Origin: Deinococcus radiophilus | Lineage (GTDB): Bacteria > Deinococcota > Deinococci > Deinococcales > Deinococcaceae | Direction of reading: 5' to 3' | Assembly: GCF_020889625.1 (NCBI RefSeq) | Contig: NZ_CP086380.1 | Location: 1,197,001-1,261,000 of the forward strand | DNA length: 64,000 bases | In this document: in pieces, positions 15,338 through 25,238 of the stretch | How the letters are laid out: the number at the start of each line of letters is the position of its first letter | Numbering within the stretch: position 1 is the first letter of the stretch | The notes under the pieces: generated by a model | Told to the model about the DNA's origin: nothing | What the model saw: only the letters and a program-made list of their open reading frames with translations | Database searches by the model: none | Position numbers and translations under genes: made by a program

Positions 15338-16153
15338 ATGAGCATAACAATTGATCTGTCAGAGAAGCGCGCCCTGGTCATGGGTGTGGCCAATGCCCGT
15401 TCGCTGGGCTGGGCCATCGCCGAGCGACTGCTGCAAGCGGGCTGCCATGTGGGCTTTTCGTACCAGGGCGAGCGCCTGAAGGGCGAACTGGAAAAACTGA
15501 CGGCCGGGTATGACAATACCTGGATTCAGCAGTGCGATGCGACCAGCGAAGAGGAACTGACGGCCCTGTTCAGCCGCGTCAAGGACGAATTCGGCCAGCT
15601 GGATTTTCTGGTGCATTCCATCGGCTTTGCCCCCAAGGCTGCCATGGACGGCCGCTTTATCGACACCACCTCGGACGACTGGAATACGGCGCTGAACGTG
15701 AGCGCCTACACCCTGGTCAGTGCGGCCCGGCACGCTGAACCGCTGATGCCGGACGGCGGCAGCGTGGTCAGCCTGACCTTCCAGGCCTCGCAGCGCGTGG
15801 TTCCCAAGTACAACGTGATGGGCGCTGCCAAGGCCGCCCTGGAAGCCGCCACCCGCTACCTGTCGGTGGACCTGGGCGAGCGCCAGATCCGGGTCAATAC
15901 CATCAGTGCGGGGCCGATGCGGACCATCGCGGCCCGTTCCATCCCCGCCTTCGCCATGCTGTACAGCAACGCTGCCGACAACGCGCCGCTGGGCCGCAAC
16001 CCCACCCCACAGGAGGTCGGCGACCTGGGCCTTTATTTGCTGAGCGACCTGAGCACCGGAATCACGGGCCAGACCATTTATGTAGACAGTGGCGCCAGCG
16101 TGGTGACTGTCAAGCCGCCAGAGATGGCGAGCAAGGACGACACGGCGCAGTAA
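15338..16153 (+). CDS. fabI: Enoyl-ACP reductase FabI
   Basis: 271 residues, an SDR-family enzyme that reduces trans-2-enoyl-ACP with NADH in the last step of each fatty acid elongation cycle. Visible features are the FabI-type cofactor start ALVMGVANARSLGWAIA, the LVHSIGFAPK segment, and the catalytic Y-x6-K pair (Y158 and K165 in KYNVMGAAKAAL). The C-terminus contains LLSDLSTGITGQTIYVDSG. It is leaderless (TACAAT 7 nt upstream) and divergent from pgeF. Confidence 0.96.
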   Translation: MSITIDLSEKRALVMGVANARSLGWAIAERLLQAGCHVGFSYQGERLKGELEKLTAGYDNTWIQQCDATSEEELTALFSRVKDEFGQLDFLVHSIGFAPKAAMDGRFIDTTSDDWNTALNVSAYTLVSAARHAEPLMPDGGSVVSLTFQASQRVVPKYNVMGAAKAALEAATRYLSVDLGERQIRVNTISAGPMRTIAARSIPAFAMLYSNAADNAPLGRNPTPQEVGDLGLYLLSDLSTGITGQTIYVDSGASVVTVKPPEMASKDDTAQ

Positions 16154-16237
16154 GCCCTCCAATGGGATTGCCCTGCCCTGTCCAGGCGGTACAGACTGCC
16201 CCGGCTGTCCCCGGACCACGAACACGGCTCAGGCCGC

Positions 16238-16243
16238 TATCAT
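16238..16243 (+). promoter_or_regulatory. -10 element before the isochorismatase-fold gene
   Basis: TATCAT lies 6 nt before the ATG at 16250; no Shine-Dalgarno is visible. Confidence 0.45.
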
Positions 16244-16249
16244 CGTCCA

Positions 16250-16747
16250 ATGACCTCCGACCTCTTGGTGCCGCTCCTGATTACAGTGCAGCGGCATCAC
16301 CTTGATCCGCATCCCCAGGGTGCTCAGATGGCCCGCCACTTCCGTGAGCAGATAGCCCAGGCCCGCGCCCAGGGCCTCCCCGTGATTCTGGTGCAGTGGG
16401 ACGGTGGCCTGTTCGCTGACACACCCGACACCTTCTCGCGTGACTGGGTGCTGTTTCCTGATATCCGTGCCGAAGAAGGCGACCTGCTGGTCCGTGCGGG
16501 AACCACAGATCCATTTGCCAGCAAGCTGCCCGCCGAAACCGCTGACCCGGCCCACACCGCCCCCACTGCAGACCGTACCCTGGCCGACCACCTGAAGGCC
16601 CAGGGATGGACCCATCTAGAGGTGCTGGCCCTGCCGGAGACTCCTGAACTGGCAGCAACCCTGGCGGCAGCTCAGCAGCACGGCCTTGATCTTCGCGTGC
16701 CTGAGCAAACTGCTGCGGTGCCTGACACGGCGCAGCAGACGGCCTGA
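16250..16747 (+). CDS. Isochorismatase/cysteine-hydrolase-fold protein without catalytic residues
   Basis: 165 residues. The order of elements fits the isochorismatase-like fold: LLVPLLITVQ (family LLIDVQ), GLPVILVQW, EEGDLLVRAGTTDPFAS (family GD.VV.K...SAF), then GWTHLEVLALPETPELAATLAAAQQHGL (family G...L.V.G..T..CV..TA..A...G). The family triad D-K-C is missing: the Asp is Thr, the Lys is Ala, and the protein contains no cysteine at all. It is therefore probably a pseudoenzyme or binding protein. Standing 96 bp after fabI, it has its own -10-like element. Family assignment is by pattern only. Confidence 0.6.
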   Translation: MTSDLLVPLLITVQRHHLDPHPQGAQMARHFREQIAQARAQGLPVILVQWDGGLFADTPDTFSRDWVLFPDIRAEEGDLLVRAGTTDPFASKLPAETADPAHTAPTADRTLADHLKAQGWTHLEVLALPETPELAATLAAAQQHGLDLRVPEQTAAVPDTAQQTA

Positions 16748-16867
16748 CCGAGCAATCCCAGCCCTGCGAAAGAGTGGGCCAACACGTCCACCCCAACCGC
16801 CCACGATTTCTCACCCCACTTCAGCCGCAGCCTAGATACGCTGTGACCGACCCCCAAGGAGGGACCC

Positions 16868-17932
16868 ATGAACTCACCTCTGCGACAAGACCTGCCCGCC
16901 CTGGACCTGGACTACACCCTGGATGTCCTGATCCAACTGCTGGAGACCCCCAGCCCCACCGGATTCACCGACGACGCCGTCCGCCTGATCGAAGACGAGC
17001 TGCGTGAGCTGGGCGTCACCTCTGTCCGCAGCCGTAAGGGTGCCCTGAGTTGGGAAATCGCGGGGCAGCAGCCTGGACACATTACCTACAGCGGTCACGT
17101 GGATACCCTGGGGGCGATGGTCAAGGCCATCAAGCCCTCAGGTCGATTGCTGCTGAGCATGCTGGGCGGCTACGACTGGGCCACCATCGAAGGCGAAGAC
17201 GTGAAGGTCCACACCCACTCCGGCCGGATCATCACCGGCACGGTGGTCAACATCAAGCAGAGCAGCCACGTTCACGGCCCGGCGCTGCGTGAACTGAAAC
17301 GTGACGGTAAGGTCATGGAAGTGCGCTTGGATGAAGTGACGTCCTCCGCCAGTGAGACGCGGGTGCTGGGCATTGAAGTCGGTGACTTCGTGTCGCTGGA
17401 CGCCCGCCCCCGCCTGACGTCCGCTGGCTACCTCAAATCCCGTCACATCGACAACAAGGCGGCCGTCGCTCTCTTCCTGGCCATGACCAAGGCCTTGGCA
17501 GGCATGACCCCGGTCCGCAGTGTGGCCTTTCATGTGACCACCTACGAGGAAGTGGGACACGGCGCGGCCACCGGCATTCCCCCGCACACCGACGAACTGA
17601 TCGCGGTGGACATGGCGGCGGTGGGCGAGGGACAGACCAGCTCCGAGCATCACTGCACCCTGTGTGTGGCGGACAGCGGCGGTCCCTACGATCATGCCCT
17701 GAGTGGCCGACTGCGCCAGGTGGCAGCACGTCATGGCGTGGACCTGAAAGTGGACATCTACCCCTATTACGCTTCGGACGGCACAGCGGCTTGGCGGGCC
17801 GGAGGCGACTTCCCGGTGGCCCTCATCGGCCCAGGGGTGGATTCCAGCCATGCCTACGAACGGACCCACACCCAGGCGCTGGAACAAACTGGTCGCCTGA
17901 TGCTGGCCTACGCGCTGGAACCACTGGAATAA
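16868..17932 (+). CDS. M42-family aminopeptidase
   Basis: 354 residues with the metal ligands of the M42 peptidase family: H in YSGHVDTLG, D in SRHIDNKAAVA, the EE pair in TTYEEVGHG, D in IAVDMAAVG and H in DSSHAYERTH. These are cytoplasmic di-zinc aminopeptidases forming large dodecameric shells. The sequence is close to the type found in NAGGN osmolyte gene sets, though no such neighbours are present here. The ATG at 16868 follows AAGGAGGG. A terminator follows at 17953. Confidence 0.88.
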   Translation: MNSPLRQDLPALDLDYTLDVLIQLLETPSPTGFTDDAVRLIEDELRELGVTSVRSRKGALSWEIAGQQPGHITYSGHVDTLGAMVKAIKPSGRLLLSMLGGYDWATIEGEDVKVHTHSGRIITGTVVNIKQSSHVHGPALRELKRDGKVMEVRLDEVTSSASETRVLGIEVGDFVSLDARPRLTSAGYLKSRHIDNKAAVALFLAMTKALAGMTPVRSVAFHVTTYEEVGHGAATGIPPHTDELIAVDMAAVGEGQTSSEHHCTLCVADSGGPYDHALSGRLRQVAARHGVDLKVDIYPYYASDGTAAWRAGGDFPVALIGPGVDSSHAYERTHTQALEQTGRLMLAYALEPLE

Positions 17933-17952
17933 ACCTACGCCTGCATCACATT

Positions 17953-17978
17953 CCCCTCCAGTTCGGAGGGGTTCCTTT
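17953..17978 (+). terminator. Terminator after the M42 peptidase
   Basis: CCCCTCC / GGAGGGG stem with a five-base loop, followed by TTCCTTT. Confidence 0.65.
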
Positions 17979-18067
17979 GAGCGCCTATCAGATGACGATT
18001 TGAGTGCCGTCCCCACGGAACGACCACCGGCCCTTAGCAATGCTTGACCGTTGTCACAGCCAGAGGT

Positions 18068-18105
18068 CGCACTCACGTTGAACCAGGGTGAGTGCGTGCT
18101 ATGAC
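18068..18105 (+). promoter_or_regulatory. Promoter with a perfect 9-bp dyad around the -35
   Basis: TTGAAC (18078-18083), 16-bp spacer, TATGAC (18100-18105). The -35 lies within the 11-bp spacer of a perfect inverted repeat, CGCACTCAC at 18068-18076 and GTGAGTGCG at 18088-18096. It would drive the small Pro-rich gene and looks like a regulated promoter; the binding protein is unknown. Confidence 0.5.
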
Positions 18106-18151
18106 GTAGATACGCCACATTTCCCCGCCCCTTATCTCTGGAGGTTTTCAT

Positions 18152-18394
18152 ATGACCCTGCAAGCCACTGGCCCCTATGATCGTCCGCCCTCCCCCGCCG
18201 ACGAACCCACTGACGTACCGTCCCCACGCCCGGAGCAATTACCCGGTCAGAACACCGACCCCACGCCGATCCAGGACCCACCCAGCAACCCGGATACTCC
18301 TGGTATGCCCACCCCTGACGCTCCGACCAACCCGGATACCCCAGGACTGCCGGACTCGGTGCCTGGTCAGCCCACACCAATGCCCGCGATGTAA
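18152..18394 (+). CDS. Small proline-rich disordered protein
   Basis: 80 residues, about a third proline, with many Asp, Thr and Ser, no cysteine and no hydrophobic segment. The repeat NPDTPGMP ... NPDTPGLP (residues about 47-69) stands out. No signal peptide or known domain. I regard it as a real gene because TGGAGG lies 8-9 nt before the ATG, a plausible promoter sits 47 bp upstream and a strong terminator follows. The function is unknown; the composition suggests an intrinsically disordered cytoplasmic protein. Confidence 0.7.
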   Translation: MTLQATGPYDRPPSPADEPTDVPSPRPEQLPGQNTDPTPIQDPPSNPDTPGMPTPDAPTNPDTPGLPDSVPGQPTPMPAM

Positions 18395-18409
18395 AGCAAT
18401 ACCAAAGAA

Positions 18410-18451
18410 GACCTCCCCCAGACAGAATTTTTATGGGGGAGGCCTTTTTTT
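18410..18451 (+). terminator. Terminator after the Pro-rich gene
   Basis: CCTCCCCCA / TGGGGGAGG stem followed by eight T residues. Confidence 0.85.
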
Positions 18452-18471
18452 GGAAATTTAGCTGCTGAGGC

Positions 18472-19329
18472 TCAGAGCTGGCCGTAAGACTGCTGGAACG
18501 TGTCACACTGGGCTGGATCGCCGCCCTGGAAACCTTTCATGAACCAGTTCACGCGCTGCTCGGAGGTGCCGTGGGTAAAGCTGTCCGGCTGGACATAGCC
18601 ACGACCCTGAGCCTGCAACTTGTCGTCACCGATGGCTGCGGCAGTGTTGACGGCTTCCCGAACGTCTTCCTGGGTCAGCTGGGCCAGGTCCGTCACATGG
18701 TTGCCCCACACGCCAGCAAAGCAGTCGGCCTGCAGCTCCATGCGGACACTCAGCTGATTGCTTTCCACTTCACTGACGCGCTGCTGCTGACGCTGCACCT
18801 GATCGGCGATGCCCAACTCGTTCTGGACGTGATGCCCCACTTCGTGCGCCATCACGTATGAGTAGGCGAAGTCACCCCCACCTCCCAGCTGCTGCTGCAT
18901 CTGCGCAAAGAAGCTGGTGTCGATATAGACCGTGTTGTCCAGCGGGCAATAAAACGGTCCTACTCCGCTGGTGCCCGTACCGCAGGCCGTCTGAGTGGCA
19001 CCCGAGAAGCGCACCACACCGGGCTTGTTGTACTGCTGACCCGAAGCGGCAAATTGCTCGGTCCAGACCTGATCTGTGCTGTTGGACACCCGGTCCAGGA
19101 ACTCGGTTACTTCGTCATATTCGCCGGTTTCGGCGGACTGAGTCTGGGTCTGGGTTTGGGTCTGCACCAGCCCCGAATCGGAGATGATCTGGGGATCGAT
19201 ACCGAAAAAAGCGGCCACCAGCATGAGCAGCAGGCCACCAATACCCCCGGCCATCAGGCCACCGCCCCCACCTCTGCCGCTGCGGTCCTGCACACGCCCA
19301 CGTCCACCAGGCAAATTTTTCCATTCCAT
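18472..19329 (-). CDS. Neutral zinc metallopeptidase (YpfJ family)
   Basis: 285 residues. A Gly/Arg-rich N-terminus is followed by one membrane segment (about residues 24-45), then a Gln/Thr-rich linker and an extracytoplasmic domain. The zinc motif HEVGHH lies in [17 protein letters not shown], and a downstream [12 protein letters not shown] segment supplies the third ligand. The pattern [14 protein letters not shown] at the C-terminus is typical of the putative neutral zinc metallopeptidase family (PF04228). The substrate is unknown. A GGAG motif lies upstream of the ATG at 19329. Confidence 0.88.
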   Translation of the reverse strand: MEWKNLPGGRGRVQDRSGRGGGGGLMAGGIGGLLLMLVAAFFGIDPQIISDSGLVQTQTQTQTQSAETGEYDEVTEFLDRVSNSTDQVWTEQFAASGQQYNKPGVVRFSGATQTACGTGTSGVGPFYCPLDNTVYIDTSFFAQMQQQLGGGGDFAYSYVMAHEVGHHVQNELGIADQVQRQQQRVSEVESNQLSVRMELQADCFAGVWGNHVTDLAQLTQEDVREAVNTAAAIGDDKLQAQGRGYVQPDSFTHGTSEQRVNWFMKGFQGGDPAQCDTFQQSYGQL

Positions 19330-19490
19330 AACTTCTTGGCTCCTTCTTCTCGCCGCCTACCGAGCAAGGCGCTGAGTCAGTTCATTCGCTTCTGCTTGTC
19401 TGCGCTGAGCGGCCAGTCACGCCCTCAGGGTCTGCACAGTCTAGAGCATCATGATGCCCACCAGAACGCCCGATTCTATCCGCCCAGTAC

Positions 19491-19514
19491 CGACTGACCT
19501 AGCGACTGACCTAG
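19491..19514. repeat. Perfect 12-bp tandem repeat
   Basis: CGACTGACCTAG occurs twice head to tail in the gap between the metallopeptidase promoter region and the RND terminator. Its role, if any, is unknown. Confidence 0.9.
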
Positions 19515-19551
19515 AGGGCTGCTTGCCCCACTCCCTTTATGAATACACGGC

Positions 19552-19585
19552 AAAAGCGCCGCTCTCCAACCAGGGAAAGCGGCGC
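19552..19585 (-). terminator. Terminator of the RND efflux operon
   Basis: GCGCCGCT / AGCGGCGC perfect 8-bp stem, followed on the minus strand by TTTTG. Confidence 0.75.
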
Positions 19586-19599
19586 CAGTGCAACAGGAT

Positions 19600-22500
19600 T
19601 CAGGTCAGCGAAGCAGCTTGAGGCACAGCCGCCGGATCCTGATCCGCAGGGCTCTGCGGCTCGTCCTGGCGGCCACGTTCGCCCAGGTAAAACACGCTGG
19701 GCACCACATAAAAGGTCAGCAGCGTAGAGGTCAAGATGCCGCCCAGAATCACGATGCCCAGGCCACGGCGGAACTCAGCACCCTCACCGTGACCCAAAAT
19801 CAGCGGAAGACTGATGACCATGACCGTCAGCGTGGTCATGACAATGGGGCGGAAGCGCAGCTCAGCCGCTTCGATCAGGGCGGCGCGCAGGGGCATGGCC
19901 CGCATCCGCTCGGTCACGAATTCTAGGTACAGGATGGAGTTCTTGGCACTCAGACCCAGCAAGATCACCATACCGATCATGGTGATCACGTCCAGGTCGG
20001 TGCCGAATAGACTCAGCGTCCAGACCCCACCGACCAGCGCCAACGGAATGGGCAGCAGCAAGTACAGTGGGTAGCGGAACGAGTTGAATTGGCTGCCCAG
20101 CACCAGGTAGGTCAGCAGTCCAGCCATGGCGATCAGCACTGGACCGTAAAACACCAGTTCTTCGGTCAGGCCCGCCGTCCCGAAGGAGCTGGCATTGCCC
20201 AGGGTCACGTTGTCGGTCAGCAAACCGGCGTCCCCGACACGCTCCAGCAGTTCATTCTGGTAAGCGAAGGCATTCGGTCCGTCCGGGGCCAGGTCCACAT
20301 CCAGCGTGGCGGTAAAGGCCTTGTTCAGCCGCGAAAGGGTCGCAGGAGCCTCACGGGACTCGAAGCTTCCCAGGTCACTCAGCGGCACGTTGGCGTTCAG
20401 GGCTGGGGCGAACACGGTCTGACCCAGGAGGTCCTGGGCACTGCCCACCTGCGCGGAATCCAGTTGCACCACGATGTTCACCCCCGTGTCGCCGTCGCGG
20501 AGCTGCCCGGCCACGGCGCCGTCATTGTATGTCCGTAGGGTGCTCGCTATGTCACGCACGGTCAGGCCAGTGCCACTCAGGCGGGCCGGGTCCGGCACGA
20601 AGATGCGCTCCTCGCGGGTGTCACTCAGGCTACTGGTCACGGTCACGATATTCGGATCTGCTTCCAGCAGCGCCAGCAGTTCGGTATGACGCTCACGCAG
20701 CAGCGCCTGGGTGGGAGCAGCCAGCGCCAGGCTCAGGTCTGCATTATCCACCGGACCCGCTTGCACGCCAGCCACCTGAATCTCGGCCCCTGGTACGTCT
20801 GCGGCCAGTGGGGTCAGTTCCTCACGGTAGGTTTCGATCAGTTGTTCCACGCCGGGGCGCCCATCTTTAGGCGTCAGGTTGACGGTCAGACTGGACTCGT
20901 TGGTCCGCGCTCCGGCCAATGGCCCGCCCGATCCCACATCGGCCTGTACCAGTTTCACCTCGGGACGGTCCAGCAGGAATTGTTCGACCCGGTCTGTCAG
21001 TGCATCGGTGGCCGCCAGCGAGGAGCCGCGTGGCAACTCGACCGACACGGTCATCAGGCTGGAGTCGGTCTGCGGCACAAAGCTGAAGCCCACGGTCCGC
21101 ATGGCCAGTGGCGCACTTGCCAGAAACAACAGGGCCGCCACGACGGCCAGCCAGGGTCGGTGCAGCAGGGCATCCACACTCCGGGCATAGGCCCGCGCCA
21201 CAGCCGACACCACTTGCTCGGTTCCGCCGTGCAGGGTACCGACCAATGCTTCCAGCACACCCAGCAGCACCGCACTCAGATAACGGAACACGGTCAGCAC
21301 CAGTGGGGCGAGCAGACTGAGGGCGGCCAGCGCCCAGAGGTCCAGCTCATAGCCCTGACGCCCGGCCAGCCAGTCGGCCAGCAGCCAGGTCGCTGCGCCT
21401 GCCAGCGCCAGCGCCATCAGACCACGCCCGGTACGTACTCCGGCAAAGCTGGCATGGAGCAACTCCGGCAGGCGGCCAAGGACGCGCGGCAGGGTCTGCC
21501 AGGTGACGGGTTCCGTGTCCTTGGTATAGGCCATCCGGACCGTCAGGAACAGCAGACTTTCCAGCCAGCTCATCAGAATTGCGGCCGAGAGGCCCAGACC
21601 GAACTGGCTGAAGAACTGCCCCAGTAGCCCCGGCATCAAGCTGAGCGGAATCAGCACCGCCAGCAACGCAAAGCTGGCTGCCGTGACGGCCGAGAAGACT
21701 TCCGAGCCTCCCAGCAGCACGGCCCGCAGACGGTCATAGCCCATGTCACGGTAACGCTGCACGTTCTCCGCCACCACGATGGAATCGTCTACCACGATCC
21801 CGATGGCCACGATGATGGCGAGCAACGAAATGATGTTGAAGGTAAAACCCAAGCCCGCATACACCAGTGGCGCGGCACTGATGGAAATAGGAATGGCCAG
21901 AATGACCGCGAACACAGTGCTGACCCGGCCCAGGAACAGGGTCACGATCAGGCCCACCGCCGCAATAGCGATCAGGAATTCCAAGAACGTGTCCTCTACC
22001 GTGGCGCGGGTAATGCCGGTGGTGTCAGTGGCAACGGTCAGCTCATAGCCGTCCGGCAGCTGGGTCTGCTGCTTGGCCATGGCTTCCTGTACGGCGTCAG
22101 ACACTGCGACCGAGTTGCTGCCACTCACCTTACGGATATCCAGCAGCACGGCAGGCTGACCATTGACACGTGACACCCCAGTCACTTCGGCGGCCCCGTC
22201 GCGCACGTCGGCCACGTCACTAACCTGCACGCCCCGTGCCGAATCCACCAGGATATTTTCTACATCCTGCAAAGTGGTCGGTGTATTGCTGGTCGAAAAG
22301 CTGATTTCCTGGCCGCCTTCGTCAATGGTTCCGGCGGGCAGGTCCAGTGCTGAGGCGCTGATCGCACCGCTCACCTGCGCCGCCGACAGGTTGTAACTGC
22401 TCAGGCGGGTAGGGTCCAGCAGAACGCTGACCTCACGCTCGCGCCCACCGGAGATGGACACGTCGGCGACACCGCTCAGGCGCTGCAACTGGGGCTGCAG

Positions 22501-23121
22501 GACGTTCTCGGCGTAGTCGGCGGCCTCGGCGGCTCCGGCTCCACCCGAGAGCAGCGCCAGGGTCATGATGGGCTGCGCGCCTGGATCGAACTTCTGAATC
22601 ACCGGAGCCTCGGCACCACTGGGTAGCGCAGCCCGAATGGCCGACACCGACTGCGAGATTTCATTGGCGGCAGCGTCGATGTCGGTGCTGTCGTCGAAAG
22701 TGACGACCACCGCCGACTGGTTACTGACCGAGGTGGTATTGACATCGGTCACGCCAGCCACCGTGCTAATTGCGTCCTCAATCCGCTCACTGACCTCGCG
22801 GTTGACCTGATCGGGGGTCGCGCCGGGATAGGTGGTGCTGATCGCCAGAACCGGCACCTCGAAATCTGGCAGCAAGTCGGTTCCCAGCCGGGTGGCGGAG
22901 ATCAGGCCCAGCAGCACCGCGACCACGAAGATGCCCAACGAGAACACCACGTTGCGCACGCTGAAGCGCACAGCCGGGTGAATCAGCGGTTCGGGCGAGC
23001 CGTCCGGCAGGGTGCCTGGCGGGGGGTTGAAGGGGTCCACATTGCCGTAGCGGTCATAGCCCACTGTCGGTTGCAGCGGCGCGCGCTCCCGCTGGGGGAC
23101 AAGGGGCGGTTGGGCGCTCAC
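19600..23121 (-). CDS. RND-family (AcrB-type) efflux transporter with extra membrane segments
   Basis: 1173 residues, against about 1050 in AcrB. An N-terminal Pro-rich extension of about 55 residues precedes the first membrane segment. The proton relay D445-D446 is in [14 protein letters not shown]. Two large periplasmic loops (about residues 80-375 and 680-985) are present. Residues about 565-630, between TM6 and TM7, form an insertion with two additional hydrophobic segments. It probably exports drugs or other toxic compounds. It starts with GTG overlapping the adaptor stop (GTGA at 23118-23121), so it is coupled to the adaptor gene. No outer membrane channel gene is nearby. Confidence 0.92.
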   Translation of the reverse strand: MSAQPPLVPQRERAPLQPTVGYDRYGNVDPFNPPPGTLPDGSPEPLIHPAVRFSVRNVVFSLGIFVVAVLLGLISATRLGTDLLPDFEVPVLAISTTYPGATPDQVNREVSERIEDAISTVAGVTDVNTTSVSNQSAVVVTFDDSTDIDAAANEISQSVSAIRAALPSGAEAPVIQKFDPGAQPIMTLALLSGGAGAAEAADYAENVLQPQLQRLSGVADVSISGGREREVSVLLDPTRLSSYNLSAAQVSGAISASALDLPAGTIDEGGQEISFSTSNTPTTLQDVENILVDSARGVQVSDVADVRDGAAEVTGVSRVNGQPAVLLDIRKVSGSNSVAVSDAVQEAMAKQQTQLPDGYELTVATDTTGITRATVEDTFLEFLIAIAAVGLIVTLFLGRVSTVFAVILAIPISISAAPLVYAGLGFTFNIISLLAIIVAIGIVVDDSIVVAENVQRYRDMGYDRLRAVLLGGSEVFSAVTAASFALLAVLIPLSLMPGLLGQFFSQFGLGLSAAILMSWLESLLFLTVRMAYTKDTEPVTWQTLPRVLGRLPELLHASFAGVRTGRGLMALALAGAATWLLADWLAGRQGYELDLWALAALSLLAPLVLTVFRYLSAVLLGVLEALVGTLHGGTEQVVSAVARAYARSVDALLHRPWLAVVAALLFLASAPLAMRTVGFSFVPQTDSSLMTVSVELPRGSSLAATDALTDRVEQFLLDRPEVKLVQADVGSGGPLAGARTNESSLTVNLTPKDGRPGVEQLIETYREELTPLAADVPGAEIQVAGVQAGPVDNADLSLALAAPTQALLRERHTELLALLEADPNIVTVTSSLSDTREERIFVPDPARLSGTGLTVRDIASTLRTYNDGAVAGQLRDGDTGVNIVVQLDSAQVGSAQDLLGQTVFAPALNANVPLSDLGSFESREAPATLSRLNKAFTATLDVDLAPDGPNAFAYQNELLERVGDAGLLTDNVTLGNASSFGTAGLTEELVFYGPVLIAMAGLLTYLVLGSQFNSFRYPLYLLLPIPLALVGGVWTLSLFGTDLDVITMIGMVILLGLSAKNSILYLEFVTERMRAMPLRAALIEAAELRFRPIVMTTLTVMVISLPLILGHGEGAEFRRGLGIVILGGILTSTLLTFYVVPSVFYLGERGRQDEPQSPADQDPAAVPQAASLT

Positions 23122-24377
23122 TGACCGTCTCCCTCTGGCTGGGCCTGTACTTCAATGGCCGCACCGTCACGCAGCGAGCTGATCAGTGGGTAGATCACTG
23201 TGGCGCCGTCATCCAGACCCGTCACCACCGCCTGACCGTCACTCTCGGCCACCACCGTGACATCCTGTCGGCGGGCCACAGTACCTCCGGCCAGGTAAAC
23301 ATAGTTCTGGCCGTTATCCATCCCTATGGCCTGTCCCGGCACCAGCACGCCGCTGGCCAGGTTCAGGCGGTAGCGCAGGTTCACACTGGCCCCCAGCGGA
23401 ATCTCCGAGCCGCCCTCAATGCGGGCACGCAGCGGGACCTGACGGTCCTCGGCAGCAATCTGCTCACCGTCTTCAATCACGGCGACATAGTTGGTACCGC
23501 CATAGCCCAGATTCAGGCGGGTACCGGGCGGCAGCTGCGCGGCGTCCTGCGGCGTCACGCGGAAGGTGGCGCGCACCGAGGAAGTATCGACCAGCCGGAA
23601 GACCGGGCTGCCCTGCCCCGCAAATTCGCCGGGTTGCACCAGATAGGCACTGACCACTCCGGCAAACGGAGCAGTGACGCGGGCACGGGCCAGTCGGGAT
23701 TCGGCCTGCGCCACAGCAGTTTCAGCGGCACTTACCTGCGCCTGGGAGACGTCCAGGCTCCCCCCGGCTCCCTGCCCTGCGCGGTTCAGGTCCAGTTGTG
23801 CCTGCGCCTGCGCGACTCCAGCGCGGGCCTGGGTCACCCGGTCACGGGCAGCGTCCAACTGCGAGGCCGTGGCGGCTGGAGAGGCCGTCTCGGTCCGGTT
23901 CAGTTCACGCTGCGCCACATTCAGGCTGGACAGCGCCGCCGTCACCGACGCCTCCAGGGCGGTGCGGTTCTCGGTCAGGCTCTGACGCGAAGACGCCAGC
24001 CCAAGCCGGGCCTGGTCCAGCTGGCTGCGGGCATTCGCCAGGGCCTGCTCGGCATCGGTGGTGTCCAGTTGGGCCACCACCTGCCCCTGGGCCACACTGG
24101 CCCCTTCGGCCACCGCGTAGCTTAGCAGCGCTCCACTGCTCAGGGCCGCCACGTTGCTTACGCGGCGGGCTTCGGTGCTGCCGGTCACGCGGCGTTCCAC
24201 TTGCAGCTCGCCGGTGCGGGCGGTGGTTACCCGCACCGGCTGAGCGGCGGCCTTGGAAACTGGCGTGGCCGTCTCCGTGGTGACCGTTGCCGTCTGGGCG
24301 GTCGTTTCAGTGGGCGTGCAGCTGACAAGCGCCAGTGCGCCGAACAACAGCCAGGTTAGGGACAGGGTTTTCTTCAT
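23118..24377 (-). CDS. RND efflux periplasmic adaptor lipoprotein
   Basis: 419 residues. The N-terminal signal ends in LVSC, a lipobox, so it is anchored as a lipoprotein. The split biotinyl/lipoyl-like domain starts near residue 75, followed by a long alpha-helical hairpin (residues about 105-205, Ala/Gln-rich coiled coil) and the beta-barrel domain with [21 protein letters not shown]. It connects the RND pump to the outer envelope. Its gene precedes and overlaps the pump gene. AGGTG precedes the ATG. Confidence 0.9.
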   Translation of the reverse strand: MKKTLSLTWLLFGALALVSCTPTETTAQTATVTTETATPVSKAAAQPVRVTTARTGELQVERRVTGSTEARRVSNVAALSSGALLSYAVAEGASVAQGQVVAQLDTTDAEQALANARSQLDQARLGLASSRQSLTENRTALEASVTAALSSLNVAQRELNRTETASPAATASQLDAARDRVTQARAGVAQAQAQLDLNRAGQGAGGSLDVSQAQVSAAETAVAQAESRLARARVTAPFAGVVSAYLVQPGEFAGQGSPVFRLVDTSSVRATFRVTPQDAAQLPPGTRLNLGYGGTNYVAVIEDGEQIAAEDRQVPLRARIEGGSEIPLGASVNLRYRLNLASGVLVPGQAIGMDNGQNYVYLAGGTVARRQDVTVVAESDGQAVVTGLDDGATVIYPLISSLRDGAAIEVQAQPEGDGQ

Positions 24378-24529
24378 GGGTTCACCTGATTTGTAGTGGG
24401 CAAGAAGGGAAAGAGGCTGGCGACCGGATTCATCGCCACAAGCGACAGTGTGTTGAACGAGCGGTCAGTTTTCAAGGACAAACTCATTTCATGGGCAGTT
24501 CGGTGAAGGACAGGGATCACGGCGGCCAT

Positions 24530-25147
24530 CTAACGTGGCTCCATGCCAGGCCAGAGCAGGTCGAACAGCCCCCGCACAAACCGACCCGGATCGCGTGCAG
24601 CAGCGTCTTCAGCGGTTGTCCCACCGATCTCTGCGGTACACATGCGGCCATGCCACAGCCAGCCACTTAAGCTGCCCGTGATGGTCATGGCGGTCAGTTC
24701 AGTGTCCAGCGGGCGCAGCCGTCCCAGCCCGGTTTCGGCACGCAGATAGGCCGCCAGGGCTGCGGTGTCGTCAGCCAGCGGGTTACCCAAGCTGGTCAGC
24801 AGTGGGTTGTGTTCGGGAGCGTGTCCACGCGAAAAAACCAGCAGCAGCACGTCAAACACCTGCTCCGATTCCTGAAGATACAGCATGGCGCAGCGCTCCA
24901 ACTGACCGCGATTATCACCCTTTCCTACCGACGAGAGGAGTTCGGAGCGCCAGTGACCGTAGCTGCTCAGGCCAATGGCCTCACGCAGCAGGTCTTCTTT
25001 GGTGGCGAAGCGGCTGAACAGCGTTCCTTCGGAGATGCCGGCCTGACGCGCAATTTCTGCGGTACTGACGCCGACACCCTGTTCCAGAAAGGCACTGCGG
25101 GCCACCGCCACCAGATCTTCGTTTTGAATGATTCTAGGCCGGGGCAT
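24530..25147 (-). CDS. TetR-family transcriptional regulator
   Basis: 205 residues. The N-terminal helix-turn-helix is canonical: VAVARSAFLEQGVGVSTAEIARQAGISEGTLF-type spacing with SRFATKEDLLREA after it. The remainder is an all-helical ligand/dimer domain. It is transcribed in the same direction as, and 152 bp before, the adaptor-pump pair, so it probably represses the efflux operon and itself. A perfect 6-bp inverted repeat lies immediately before the start codon and overlaps the -10-like CATACT, which suits autoregulation. The ligand is unknown. Confidence 0.9.
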   Translation of the reverse strand: MPRPRIIQNEDLVAVARSAFLEQGVGVSTAEIARQAGISEGTLFSRFATKEDLLREAIGLSSYGHWRSELLSSVGKGDNRGQLERCAMLYLQESEQVFDVLLLVFSRGHAPEHNPLLTSLGNPLADDTAALAAYLRAETGLGRLRPLDTELTAMTITGSLSGWLWHGRMCTAEIGGTTAEDAAARDPGRFVRGLFDLLWPGMEPR

Positions 25148-25149
25148 AC

Positions 25150-25165
25150 CTGAGTATGCACTCAG
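25150..25165 (-). promoter_or_regulatory. Candidate TetR operator overlapping a leaderless -10
   Basis: CTGAGT-ATGC-ACTCAG, a perfect 6-bp dyad with a 4-bp centre, starting 2 bp upstream of the tetR ATG. The minus-strand -10-like CATACT (25153-25158) lies within it, so binding would block the promoter. Confidence 0.55.
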
Positions 25166-25238
25166 TTATCCTGGCAGGACTGTCACAGCATCGGCTGTTG
25201 CGGATGCTCAACACATCCCGTGACCGCCCCGAACAGCT

